NCBI RefSeq assembly: GCF_051488665.1
Contig: NZ_JBPSEG010000006.1
Span: forward strand, 98,345 to 162,344
Length of the DNA: 64,000 nucleotides
DNA from: Melioribacter sp051488665
Lineage (GTDB): Bacteria > Bacteroidota > Ignavibacteria > Ignavibacteriales > Melioribacteraceae
Reading direction: 5' to 3'
The notes beneath the pieces were generated by a model. The model was not told the DNA's origin, made no database searches, and saw only the letters and a list, made by a program, of their open reading frames with translations. Position numbers and translations under genes: made by a program. The stretch's first letter is position 1; each line of letters begins with the position of its first letter. Below are positions 9,152-17,617 of this stretch, piece by piece.

Positions 9152-11057
9152 AGGAGATTTAAGAGCGCCCGTCAGTCAGGTTCCTCACAACGTGCCGATT
9201 CCCGAAGACACTTCCGGCATAGGCGGCACGGTAACAGTTGAAATTAACGAAAAGAAAATTTCCGTTCCGTTAGGCACTACAATTCTCGATGCCTGCAAAA
9301 AAGTGGGAATATCGATTCCAACGCTCTGCCACCACGAAGATTTATGCATAGCGGGAGTTTGCCGTATATGCGTTGTTGAAGTTGAAGGCATGCGCACATT
9401 ACAGGCTTCCTGTTCTTTTCCGATTACCACCCCCATAAAAATCAAAACATCTTCGCCAATGGTTCGCAAAGCGCGACGTCATATAATCGACTTGCTGCTG
9501 AGCGAGCACTACGGCGAGTGTTATTCGTGTTTTCGCAACGGCAATTGCGAATTGCAGAATTTAGCAAGGGAATACGGCGTCGATACTTATAACTTCGGAC
9601 ATATCGACAAGCCCCGTTACGAAATCGACAATTCTTCTTATTCGGTCGTGAGGGACATGAGCAAATGCATCCTTTGCAAAAGATGCGTTCGCACTTGTAT
9701 CGATTTACAGGAAGTCGGCGTTTTGGAAGCAATCGATCGCGGCGATAAAACCCATATCGGAACGTTCCTCGAAAAACCGCTTGCGGACGTAATTTGTATC
9801 AATTGCGGACAATGCATCAACCGATGTCCCACGGCGGCGTTGCGCGCTAACGATCCGTCGGATGCAATCTGGGAAGCCATCGACGATCCGACAAAACACG
9901 TAGTCATTCAGACGGCGCCTTCTCCGCGCGCCGCTATCGGCGAAGAGTTCGGACTCCCGGCAGGCACGTCGATGACAAGGGAATTGAACACGGCATTACG
10001 CCGTATCGGTTTCGATAAAGTATTCGATACCAACTTTACCGCCGACCTTACGATCATCGAAGAAGGCACGGAACTGATTCTAAGACTTTATAATGCATTG
10101 GTTAAAAAAGAAAAAACAGCGCTTCCTCAATTTACCTCCTGCTCGCCAGGTTGGGTTAAATTCATCGAGCATTATTATCCGGAATATCTCGATAACCTGA
10201 GTTCGGCTAAGTCGCCGCAGCAGATGTTCGGAGCGTTGATTAAAACATTTTATGCGCAGCAGGCAGGAATCGACCCTGCAAACATAGTTTCGGTTGCCTT
10301 AATGCCGTGCTCTGCAAAGAAGTTCGAATGCAATCGACCGGAAATGAATTCAAGCGGATATAAAGACGTCGACTACGGTTTGACGACTCGTGAAATGGCT
10401 CGTATGATTAAAGAAGCCGGTATTAACTTGCCCGAAATGCCAAAGAGCGATTTCGATTCGCCTTTCGGCGAAGCTTCTGGCGCAGGTCTTATTTTCGGCG
10501 CTACCGGCGGCGTAATGGAAGCGGCTTTAAGATCCGTTGTAGAATTCGTAACGGGAAACAAAACCGAAGATATTTTCGAAAGAGCCAACATTATTCCTCT
10601 GCGCGGATTTGAAGGCATTAAGTATATGGAAATTCCGATCGGCGACAAAGTGGGAGAAGTGCCCGCTTTGATAAAACATTTGATACCTGATTGGAACTGG
10701 CTTAAAGGCGCGACATTGAAAGTGGCGGTGGCTCACGGCACTGCAAATGCGAAGAAAATTATGGAAGACATTAAAGCCGGCGGTAAATTCTCCGAATGCC
10801 ACTTTATCGAATTCATGGCATGCCCCGGAGGATGCCTCGGAGGCGGAGGTCAACCGATTCCGACGACCCCTGAAATACGCAAGAAAAGAGCAGAAGCTAT
10901 TTATGCCGAAGACGAATCCCTCGAGATCAGAAAGTCGCACGAGAATCCGAATGTTATTAGGATTTACAAGGAATTTCTGACCGAAGGACCTTGCGGGCAT
11001 TTATCGCATAAACTCCTCCATACTCATTATGTAAAACGGGGAAGATATATCGCATAA
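9141..11057 (+). CDS. hydA: [FeFe] hydrogenase catalytic subunit, module 2 (HydA)
   Basis: The 638-residue protein has a 25-30 residue N-terminal extension, a [2Fe-2S] domain, a His-Cys3 cluster (HYGECYSCFRNGNC), a 2x[4Fe-4S] domain (CILCKRCVRTC and CINCGQCINRC) and the H-cluster domain. Motifs 2 and 3 are canonical (MPCSAKKFE, MACPGGCLGGGGQP). Motif 1 reads TSCSPGW, with C334 followed by S335 where the common form has two cysteines. The second of these is the [4Fe-4S] ligand in structurally known enzymes. The protein is the catalytic partner of the NuoE/NuoF-like subunits just upstream and ends the operon before a strong terminator. The catalytic call is strong, but the serine makes its cofactor chemistry worth checking. 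Confidence 0.94.
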   Translation: MENKGDLRAPVSQVPHNVPIPEDTSGIGGTVTVEINEKKISVPLGTTILDACKKVGISIPTLCHHEDLCIAGVCRICVVEVEGMRTLQASCSFPITTPIKIKTSSPMVRKARRHIIDLLLSEHYGECYSCFRNGNCELQNLAREYGVDTYNFGHIDKPRYEIDNSSYSVVRDMSKCILCKRCVRTCIDLQEVGVLEAIDRGDKTHIGTFLEKPLADVICINCGQCINRCPTAALRANDPSDAIWEAIDDPTKHVVIQTAPSPRAAIGEEFGLPAGTSMTRELNTALRRIGFDKVFDTNFTADLTIIEEGTELILRLYNALVKKEKTALPQFTSCSPGWVKFIEHYYPEYLDNLSSAKSPQQMFGALIKTFYAQQAGIDPANIVSVALMPCSAKKFECNRPEMNSSGYKDVDYGLTTREMARMIKEAGINLPEMPKSDFDSPFGEASGAGLIFGATGGVMEAALRSVVEFVTGNKTEDIFERANIIPLRGFEGIKYMEIPIGDKVGEVPALIKHLIPDWNWLKGATLKVAVAHGTANAKKIMEDIKAGGKFSECHFIEFMACPGGCLGGGGQPIPTTPEIRKKRAEAIYAEDESLEIRKSHENPNVIRIYKEFLTEGPCGHLSHKLLHTHYVKRGRYIA

Positions 11058-11065
11058 TATAATAC

Positions 11066-11094
11066 GCCCGTCCTTTTGATAGGACGGGCTTTTT
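11066..11094 (+). terminator. Rho-independent terminator of the hydrogenase operon
   Basis: A perfect 8-bp stem (GCCCGTCC at 11066-11073 with GGACGGGC at 11082-11089) encloses an 8-base loop and is followed by five T. It lies 8 bases after the stop of the last hydrogenase gene. Confidence 0.92.
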
Positions 11095-11164
11095 ATTTCT
11101 TTTGATTTTCCGGATAATTCAATATTTTAATAACGACTTTGATGTCGCCAATATTTAATATAAA

Positions 11165-12622
11165 ATGAAAGCTCTTATACCGGAATGGGCTAAGAATTAC
11201 GGCGAGTTCTGGAGAGCAATACGAATCCGTAATTTATGGTTTATCAGGCTCCGTTATTTTGCCGTAGTTTCACTGCTGCTGTTTTTGACGGCGGGCGAAT
11301 TTTTGCTGAATTTTCAATTCAGTAATCTCCAGAAAATTTCCATATCGATTATTACGTTTTCGATTCTTTCTTACAATTTTATCTTGTATAAACTCCGTAA
11401 ATACACAACGTGCGACATTTCGCGTTTCAATAGTCTTCATCTTTCTTTGATACAAATGATTCTTGACCTGACAGCATTGATGATACTTGTTTATTACACC
11501 GGTATTATCGAATCGCCGCTTTATATTTTTTTCATATTTCATATGATTATCGGCAGTCTTATACTTCCGGCTTATGTCGTGTATATAATTGCCTGCGTAG
11601 TTTGTTTCGTTTTGTCGGCTTTAACTTTAATGCAAAATTTTGGTATCGTAGAAACACACCTAATCAGCGGATTATACGACGCCAGGATCCCTCATACAAT
11701 GGCTTACGATATTCTGAGCTTAATAACTTTCGCCGCGATGATTTTTATTAGCGTTTATCTTGCAAATAATATCGTGAGGCAGCTCTATAAAAGAGAGCAG
11801 CAATTGCGCGAAACTTTACAGCGCCTCGACGAAGCCGAGAAAGCAAAACAAAGGTATACAATCGGCATAATTCACGAAGTCAAAACTCCCGTAACGGCAA
11901 TCAAATCAATTATCGATCTTATATTGAACAACTTCCTCGGCGATATCAATCCGGAAATAAGAGATAAACTTAAAAGAGCCCAAATAAGAACAGGCGAGAC
12001 GTTACAACTGCTCAATAATATTTTGCGGTTATCCCGCTTAAAACTCCTCGACATCAGATCTGCGGAGGAAATCGATATATTGGAATTGATTTCCGGTTTA
12101 ATCAACAAAATGGACGATACCATCAAAGCCAAATCGATTGAATTGCGAATAAAAGATTTGAGAAAGGAAAAGAAAATAATTAAATCGGATATTACTCTTT
12201 TGGAGCTGGCGTTTTCCAACCTGATTGCAAATTCAATCAAATACGTAGATAAAGGCGGGGTTATCGAAATAGCGCTCCGTGAAAATGAGAATAAGCTATC
12301 GATCGAAATATGCGACAACGGCATTGGAATTCCGAAAGAAGACCTGCCGAATATATTCAAACAGTTCTACAGAGCTTCGAACGTTAAAAGGAGCGAACAC
12401 GAGGGCAGCGGATTGGGACTCGCACTGGTAAAGGAAATTATAGAACGCCTCGGAGGAACTATAACCGCCGAAAGCCCTTCAAGGCTGGCGGGAGCTACGC
12501 CGGGTACATGCTTCAAAGTATCGCTCGAATATAATTTCCGGCCGAAGTCTTACGATATCTTTCAGGTCAGTCCGGACAATTACTTAAATGATAAAAGTAA
12601 TCCGGGGGAATATCTCGAATGA
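11165..12622 (+). CDS. Membrane sensor histidine kinase
   Basis: The 485-residue protein has an N-terminal integral membrane region with about six hydrophobic segments (residues about 25-205) and almost no soluble sensor loop. A coiled coil and kinase core follow. The phospho-acceptor His is in IIHEVKTPVTAI; the ATPase has NLIANSIKYV, CDNGIGIP and GSGLGLALV. Signals in this type are often perceived in or at the membrane; the ligand is unknown. It sits 70 bases after the hydrogenase terminator, so it is a separate transcription unit, with no adjacent response regulator. It may still act on the upstream receivers. The last 56 bases overlap the convergent ispE gene, in a poorly conserved tail beyond the ATPase domain. 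Confidence 0.9.
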   Translation: MKALIPEWAKNYGEFWRAIRIRNLWFIRLRYFAVVSLLLFLTAGEFLLNFQFSNLQKISISIITFSILSYNFILYKLRKYTTCDISRFNSLHLSLIQMILDLTALMILVYYTGIIESPLYIFFIFHMIIGSLILPAYVVYIIACVVCFVLSALTLMQNFGIVETHLISGLYDARIPHTMAYDILSLITFAAMIFISVYLANNIVRQLYKREQQLRETLQRLDEAEKAKQRYTIGIIHEVKTPVTAIKSIIDLILNNFLGDINPEIRDKLKRAQIRTGETLQLLNNILRLSRLKLLDIRSAEEIDILELISGLINKMDDTIKAKSIELRIKDLRKEKKIIKSDITLLELAFSNLIANSIKYVDKGGVIEIALRENENKLSIEICDNGIGIPKEDLPNIFKQFYRASNVKRSEHEGSGLGLALVKEIIERLGGTITAESPSRLAGATPGTCFKVSLEYNFRPKSYDIFQVSPDNYLNDKSNPGEYLE

Positions 12623-13403
12623 TTTTTTGAGCGTCGTTTTGACTTTTTAATATACCGTAAACAGTAGAACCGCTACCGGACATTTGAGCAAACAGAGCGC
12701 CGTGTTTATAAAATTTTTCCTTTAATTCTTTTATTTCCGGATAAAGCGCGAATACGTAATCTTCAAAATCGTTGACAAGACTTTTCATAGCGTCATAGTC
12801 CGGTTTACCCTTGATAATTACATTGCCGTAGTCGAGTTCCTTGTTGACAGGCGCAATATTTTCGAAAGCTTCTTTTGTCGAAATATGAATACCGGGATTG
12901 ATTATTAAAATCGGATTATCGATTTCGAAATCAATATGATTCAGCGCTTCGCCTCTCGAATAGCCGATTGCAGGTTTGGCTTTAATGAAAAACGGAACAT
13001 CCGAACCCAATCTAAGCGCAAGTTCAATCAGCTCGTTATAACTGAGGTTTAGCGAAAACATTTCATTCAGAGAAATTAAAACAGCCGCTGCGTCCGAGCT
13101 GCCGCCGCCGAGTCCGGCTCCCATCGGTATTTTTTTCTTTAATACAATCTTGGCTCCGATCTTTTTTTTCGAGTAATCGCCTATCAATTCGACGGCTCTT
13201 ACTATTAAATTATCTTCGTTATTTATTTCTTCCTTATCGGTATAAAATTCGAATTCCTCCTGACGTTCGATAGTAATTTTATCATAGAGATCATTAACTG
13301 GATAAAAAAGAGTATGCAAATTGTGATAGCCGTCATTTCTTTTAGAAAGAATTCTCAGACCGATATTTATTTTTGCAGGGGCTTTAATTTCGATATACTT
13401 CAT
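12567..13403 (-). CDS. ispE: 4-diphosphocytidyl-2-C-methyl-D-erythritol kinase
   Basis: IspE phosphorylates CDP-methylerythritol in the non-mevalonate isoprenoid pathway. The 278-residue length is normal. The N-terminus has APAKINIGLRI, and the GHMP-kinase ATP loop PMGAGLGGGSSDAA lies at about residues 90-105. The late motif MSGSGSTVYGI fits GHMP motif 3. The start overlaps the end of the methyltransferase gene by 20 bases, so the two are co-transcribed. The 3' end overlaps the convergent histidine kinase gene by 56 bases. Confidence 0.95.
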   Translation of the reverse strand: MKYIEIKAPAKINIGLRILSKRNDGYHNLHTLFYPVNDLYDKITIERQEEFEFYTDKEEINNEDNLIVRAVELIGDYSKKKIGAKIVLKKKIPMGAGLGGGSSDAAAVLISLNEMFSLNLSYNELIELALRLGSDVPFFIKAKPAIGYSRGEALNHIDFEIDNPILIINPGIHISTKEAFENIAPVNKELDYGNVIIKGKPDYDAMKSLVNDFEDYVFALYPEIKELKEKFYKHGALFAQMSGSGSTVYGILKSQNDAQKIIRDIPPDYFYHLSNCPD

Positions 13404-14268
13404 CTATGTATTCCTTGATTGCTTTAGTGTGGGCGGGAGTCGAACCGCAACAGGAGCCTGCGTATAACGGTTTCTTCTCGAGCAGAGGTTTGATTAAATC
13501 TATATAATGGTCGGGATTAATACCGCAGGATATCGATTCGTCCGTATAATCGCCGCTGCCGCAGTTCAAATAAAATCCCCACTCGTTAACCAGCGATTCC
13601 GGTTTTACTTTATTTAGAAAATTTTTTGGTTTAATACAGTTGAAACCGACTGCAATCGGATCGAAAGAAGCAACAAGTTCGACGGCATCGGACAGGCTCT
13701 CGCCGCTTAGCAAATTCATTTTCCCGTCAAAGAACAGGTTTATTACATACGGCAGTTTTTGACTGTTACAGAAACCGCAAATAATTTCAATTTCGTCGAG
13801 ATGGCTTTGAGTTTCGTTCCAGATAATATCTGCGCCGCTTTCCCATAACAGTTCGATATGTTTTTTATGATTGTATTCCAGTTCGGATTTCGACAAAGTA
13901 CGTTCCTTTTGGTAGCAATCTTCGGCGGGAGCGTTTGATCCGGCAATTACGATTTTTCTTTCTTCTCGCGCTTCGATAGCCAGGTTTACGCTCTTCTTAA
14001 CAAATTCTTCGATGGAAAGCGATTTCCCCGACATCTTCACTGCGGCGGGATTAGTCCTGAATGTATTTGTCGTAATTATATCCGCTCCGGCGTCGATATA
14101 TTCCCTGTGTATTTTTTTTACTATGCCGGGATTTCTCAGATTTGCGATTGAAGACCATAAATATTTATCGTTTGCAGCTCCGTATTGCTGCAGCAAGCTT
14201 CCCATTGCGCCGTCGAGAATTAAAATTACTTTTTCATCGCGTATGTCGAGCAGGTCGAGCCGTTTCAT
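13384..14268 (-). CDS. Homocysteine S-methyltransferase family protein
   Basis: The 294-residue protein matches the zinc-dependent homocysteine S-methyltransferase domain of the MetH N-terminus, MmuM and BHMT. It shows LDGAMGSLLQ near the N-terminus. The three zinc cysteines are in GFNCIKP and GSCCGSTPAH, near residues 210 and 275. It probably moves a methyl group to homocysteine to make methionine; the methyl donor (S-methylmethionine, SAM or other) cannot be read from sequence. It overlaps the glycosyltransferase gene by 4 bases and ispE by 20, so it sits in one minus-strand operon. Confidence 0.88.
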   Translation of the reverse strand: MKRLDLLDIRDEKVILILDGAMGSLLQQYGAANDKYLWSSIANLRNPGIVKKIHREYIDAGADIITTNTFRTNPAAVKMSGKSLSIEEFVKKSVNLAIEAREERKIVIAGSNAPAEDCYQKERTLSKSELEYNHKKHIELLWESGADIIWNETQSHLDEIEIICGFCNSQKLPYVINLFFDGKMNLLSGESLSDAVELVASFDPIAVGFNCIKPKNFLNKVKPESLVNEWGFYLNCGSGDYTDESISCGINPDHYIDLIKPLLEKKPLYAGSCCGSTPAHTKAIKEYIDEVYRN

Positions 14269-15386
14269 TTTTTCCCGTCGAAGTAAGCGATTGTTTCTTT
14301 TACAATTCTTTCCAGGTCAATCATTTGAATGCATTCGAGATTATAGGGACATTCTTTTTTCCAGCAAGGAGCGCAAAAAAGTCCTTCCGGATAAAGTTTT
14401 ACGCCTCTGTCATAGAGATCGATTTCCGTCCAGCAGCTCAATCCGAACCAGGCTATAACATATTTTTTGAGCGCTATTGCCAGATGCATTCCGAATGAAT
14501 CGCCGGTGATTATAACTTGCGGAATGCTTTCGTAACACGCTCCCCGACGCAAGCCTTCGGTAGTAGGAGTATTGATAACCTTTCCTTTGAAATACTCCGC
14601 GATTGTATTATTTCGTTCCGTATCTTCAGGTCCGCCAAGAAGCATAATCTTAAATCTGCCGAACGACAAAAATTTTTCAATCAATAAAATATGCTGTTCG
14701 ATTGTCATTTTTTTATTCGGAAAGAGGAGGGAACAACCCGTATTAAAACCGATAACTTCGTCGTCCGGTTTTATGCCGATTTCGTTTTTATAATTTTCTA
14801 TGAATTTCAATTCATCTTCGCTAAAATTGAAAACATATTCGTCGCGTTGATAATCGAGGTCGAATGTTTCAGCCAGATATTCCTGTCCTGTTCTTTGATT
14901 GATTTTGAACTTGAGATTATCGTCCAGACCGAGCATATAATTATATTCAGCGCCTTTGTTTAACGGAATGATTTGACCGCTGCCGTTTATACCGAATCCG
15001 AGCTTTTCCTTCGCATTGAGCCGCATTGCAAGAGCTCCCGAGCGCATCGACTTATCCACATTCATTATTATATCGAATTCCATTTCGCTGAGTATTAAAA
15101 TGCTTTCGAAGTCGAACGGAAATACGCGGTCGATATATGGATTGTTGTCGAGTATTTTCACGGCGTTTTTCAATGTAATCCAGTAAATAGTCGAAACGGG
15201 ATACTTCCTTTTAATTGCCGGCAACTGCGCCGTGGTCATTAAAACATCGCCCATGGCGTCGAGATTAATTATCAAAATTTTTTTCCCGAACTTCCGTTCT
15301 TCCTTGCAACCTTTCTCAAGGCAATTGTGATACGGGAAACACGGCTTATATCCGGTAAAGTTTTTGCAATCAGGTATTTTTTTCAT
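14265..15386 (-). CDS. Glycosyltransferase family 9 protein (heptosyltransferase-like) with N-terminal Cys motif
   Basis: The ATG at 15386 follows GAGAG and is preferred over the TTG at 15401. A short N-terminal region has four cysteines (CKNFTGYKPC, then C-x4-C) that could bind a metal. The GT9 fold follows with NLDAMGDVLMTTAQ for the sugar-nucleotide transferase core and TGDSFGMHLAIAL near the C-terminus. A second Cys group, CAPCWKKECPYNLEC, is near the end as in WaaF/WaaC-like enzymes. It probably adds a sugar (heptose or similar) to lipopolysaccharide or another cell-surface glycan at the inner face of the membrane. It is the third of three tandem GT9 genes. Confidence 0.87.
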   Translation of the reverse strand: MKKIPDCKNFTGYKPCFPYHNCLEKGCKEERKFGKKILIINLDAMGDVLMTTAQLPAIKRKYPVSTIYWITLKNAVKILDNNPYIDRVFPFDFESILILSEMEFDIIMNVDKSMRSGALAMRLNAKEKLGFGINGSGQIIPLNKGAEYNYMLGLDDNLKFKINQRTGQEYLAETFDLDYQRDEYVFNFSEDELKFIENYKNEIGIKPDDEVIGFNTGCSLLFPNKKMTIEQHILLIEKFLSFGRFKIMLLGGPEDTERNNTIAEYFKGKVINTPTTEGLRRGACYESIPQVIITGDSFGMHLAIALKKYVIAWFGLSCWTEIDLYDRGVKLYPEGLFCAPCWKKECPYNLECIQMIDLERIVKETIAYFDGKK

Positions 15387-16443
15387 AATAAATTCTCTCA
15401 AAAAAAGGTTTTAATTTGTTTAGGACAGTTTCGTATTCAACCGAACTTAAATCAGAATTTTCCGTAATCACGACTTCATATTCGGACTTGTAAGGATACC
15501 AAATAATATCTTCCGTTTTGTATTTAACATAAAGTCCGAAGAGGGGAATTTCAAACGCCGAAGCAATGTGCACAATCGACGTATCGGGCGTTATCAAAAA
15601 ATCGAGCTTGCCTATCATCGCTGCGAAGACGTCGAATTTGTCGTCCTGAAAAATAATGATTTTACCGTTAGATATTTCCTCAGCTTTTGTCAAATCTTTT
15701 TTGTCGGTCAGCAGAACTATATTGACATCGTAATTATTACTCATAAAATCGATTAGTTTTTGGTAACGTTCAACACCCCAAAATCTTGCTTCGCTTCCGG
15801 CTGAAATGTTAATTCCGACCAGAAATTTATCTTTGAGTCCCCGCTCGTTTATAAAATTGTCTACAAGCTTATCGGAATAATCATCCGGTTTGTAGATAAT
15901 ATTAACTTCGTCTTTTTTGTAATTGATTCCGAGAGCTTTTGCAAACGCAAGGTTGCGATCGACTATATGATGAATTCTCGAATCGGGTCTGGATATCCGC
16001 GCATTGAAAAGTTTATTATTCTTTTTATCAAATCCCATTTTGCATTTTGCCGACGAAAAAGCTACCATCATACTGACTGTAAAAGATACGTCGTCGTGAA
16101 GGTCAATCAGTATGTCGGGATTGAGAGCCGAAATCTTCCGGATAATTCCAGTCAAATTATTTTGCTTTTTATCGTAGACTATCAGGTTGTCTACAAACCC
16201 TTTTTGACGGAATATAAAATGATTCGATTTTGAGCATACAACCGAGACATTGCAATTAAAATGTTTTTTAAGAAGCCCGATAATAGGCGTTGATGTAAGC
16301 GCGTCGCCGATTCTGTTCAATCTGATAATTACAATTTTCGACTTCTCGTTCAATTCGGGTATGGGAACAGAATTTTCTTTGCGTTTGAGAAGCAAAAAAA
16401 TATTGAGAAGGAATTTCCTCAAGAAAATTTCGATCTTCTTCAA
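15370..16443 (-). CDS. Glycosyltransferase family 9 protein (heptosyltransferase-like)
   Basis: The 357-residue protein has the GT9 N-terminal motif IIRLNRIGDALTSTPII and the donor-site region TPDTSIVHIASAFEIPLFGLY. The basic, hydrophobic N-terminus (residues 1-25) could peripherally bind membrane. The start is a TTG preceded by GGAT; no better ATG exists before the conserved core. It lies one base after the upstream GT9 gene and overlaps the next by 17 bases. It probably works with its two neighbours on one surface polysaccharide or LPS core. The exact sugar and acceptor are unknown. Confidence 0.87.
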   Translation of the reverse strand: MKKIEIFLRKFLLNIFLLLKRKENSVPIPELNEKSKIVIIRLNRIGDALTSTPIIGLLKKHFNCNVSVVCSKSNHFIFRQKGFVDNLIVYDKKQNNLTGIIRKISALNPDILIDLHDDVSFTVSMMVAFSSAKCKMGFDKKNNKLFNARISRPDSRIHHIVDRNLAFAKALGINYKKDEVNIIYKPDDYSDKLVDNFINERGLKDKFLVGINISAGSEARFWGVERYQKLIDFMSNNYDVNIVLLTDKKDLTKAEEISNGKIIIFQDDKFDVFAAMIGKLDFLITPDTSIVHIASAFEIPLFGLYVKYKTEDIIWYPYKSEYEVVITENSDLSSVEYETVLNKLKPFFERIYYEKNT

Positions 16444-16444
16444 A

Positions 16445-17473
16445 TTATATCCGTATGCTGTTTTTGTTAATCAGGATGTCAATTTTGGTCAGGAACAAAT
16501 TCTCCGGAATTTCTCTGAAGCATTCCTGATTTTTAGGACACTCGAGCAGATTACACATAATGCAATCGAGATCGTTAAGAATCAGATATTCGTGCCTGTT
16601 CCCATACGGTCCCTGATGCAAAGGATTCGTAGGACCGTGAAGCGAGAGTACCGGCGTATCGATTGCTGTGGAGATATGCATCGGTCCGCTGTCGTTAGCC
16701 ACAATAAAAGCGCACTTTTTCATCAATGCAGCCATCTGTTCAATTGTAGTAGGAGGAGCCAGATACGCATCGTCTCCTACGGTTTTTTTAATCCTTATTG
16801 CGTCTTCGTATTCCGAAGGTCCCCATAAAATCAACAGCGGAATGTTATATCTTTTGTTAAGAGCTTTGGAAAGTTCCGCCAATTTTTCGGGCGGACATCT
16901 TTTCGACTGCCATCCTCCGGTAGGCGATATGCCTGCGATTATTTTATCTTTCAGATTATTTCGTTCCAAAAATTCTTCGGCAAATCGTTCGTCTTCCTTA
17001 CCGAAATGAAAATGGAGCGCGGAATGATCATTAACGGGTATACCGACCGCTTTGAGCGTTTCGAGATGTAATTCGGCTGCGTGGAATTTACCCCTTTCAT
17101 GCGGTCCGTACAGATTGTATCCGTATTTTCTTCCTCTGTACGGAAAACCGATTCTGTATTTTGCGCCGCTTAAAAATGTGATTTGAGCTGTCGAGGGATT
17201 CGAATAGAAATCGAACACAATATCGTAATTTCTTTTGCGTATTTCTGCAATCAACGCCAGCTTCTTAAAAATCCCCGACCTGGGATAAATCAAAACTGAA
17301 TTAACCTGAGGAAGCCCTTTCAACCAGCTGACCGAAGGCTTATCCGTCAGATAATCGATTTTAGCTTCAGGGAAAAAATTCAACAGACTGTCGAGCACGA
17401 CTGTTGAAAGAACAACGTCTCCGATACCGCGTAATTTTATAATAAGTATTTTTTTTATCGATTTATCGGTCAA
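16445..17473 (-). CDS. Glycosyltransferase family 9 protein (heptosyltransferase-like)
   Basis: The 342-residue protein is the closest of the three to LPS heptosyltransferases. It has IIKLRGIGDVVLSTVVLDSL, the SPTGGWQSKRCPPEKLAEL segment, and the ADP-sugar site VANDSGPMHISTAIDTPVLSL followed by HGPTNP. The C-terminus has CIMCNLLECPKNQEC. It is the first gene of the minus-strand glycan/ispE operon, and its start is a TTG with GGGACG upstream. The region from 17474 to the xylanase gene is a divergent promoter region of about 140 bases. Confidence 0.9.
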   Translation of the reverse strand: MTDKSIKKILIIKLRGIGDVVLSTVVLDSLLNFFPEAKIDYLTDKPSVSWLKGLPQVNSVLIYPRSGIFKKLALIAEIRKRNYDIVFDFYSNPSTAQITFLSGAKYRIGFPYRGRKYGYNLYGPHERGKFHAAELHLETLKAVGIPVNDHSALHFHFGKEDERFAEEFLERNNLKDKIIAGISPTGGWQSKRCPPEKLAELSKALNKRYNIPLLILWGPSEYEDAIRIKKTVGDDAYLAPPTTIEQMAALMKKCAFIVANDSGPMHISTAIDTPVLSLHGPTNPLHQGPYGNRHEYLILNDLDCIMCNLLECPKNQECFREIPENLFLTKIDILINKNSIRI

Positions 17474-17617
17474 TTTACGTCCCGTATTAAATTACATCAA
17501 AAATAGGAAAAAAAGCTTACAGGCGAAAACCGTATTTCAAATACCTTTTTTAAAAATATTTTGAAAAATTTTCTTAATCTTGTCGTAACAAATTTACAAA
17601 AATATAGTGGGGGACTA

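Noticed and set aside
17580..17608. TTGTCG and TATAGT with 17-base spacing as a promoter for the xylanase
   Set aside because: The -10 element would overlap the ribosome site and leave almost no leader.
17561..17617. Earlier TTG start for the xylanase gene
   Set aside because: It would put 19 residues before a clean signal peptide; the ATG at 17618 has a better ribosome site.
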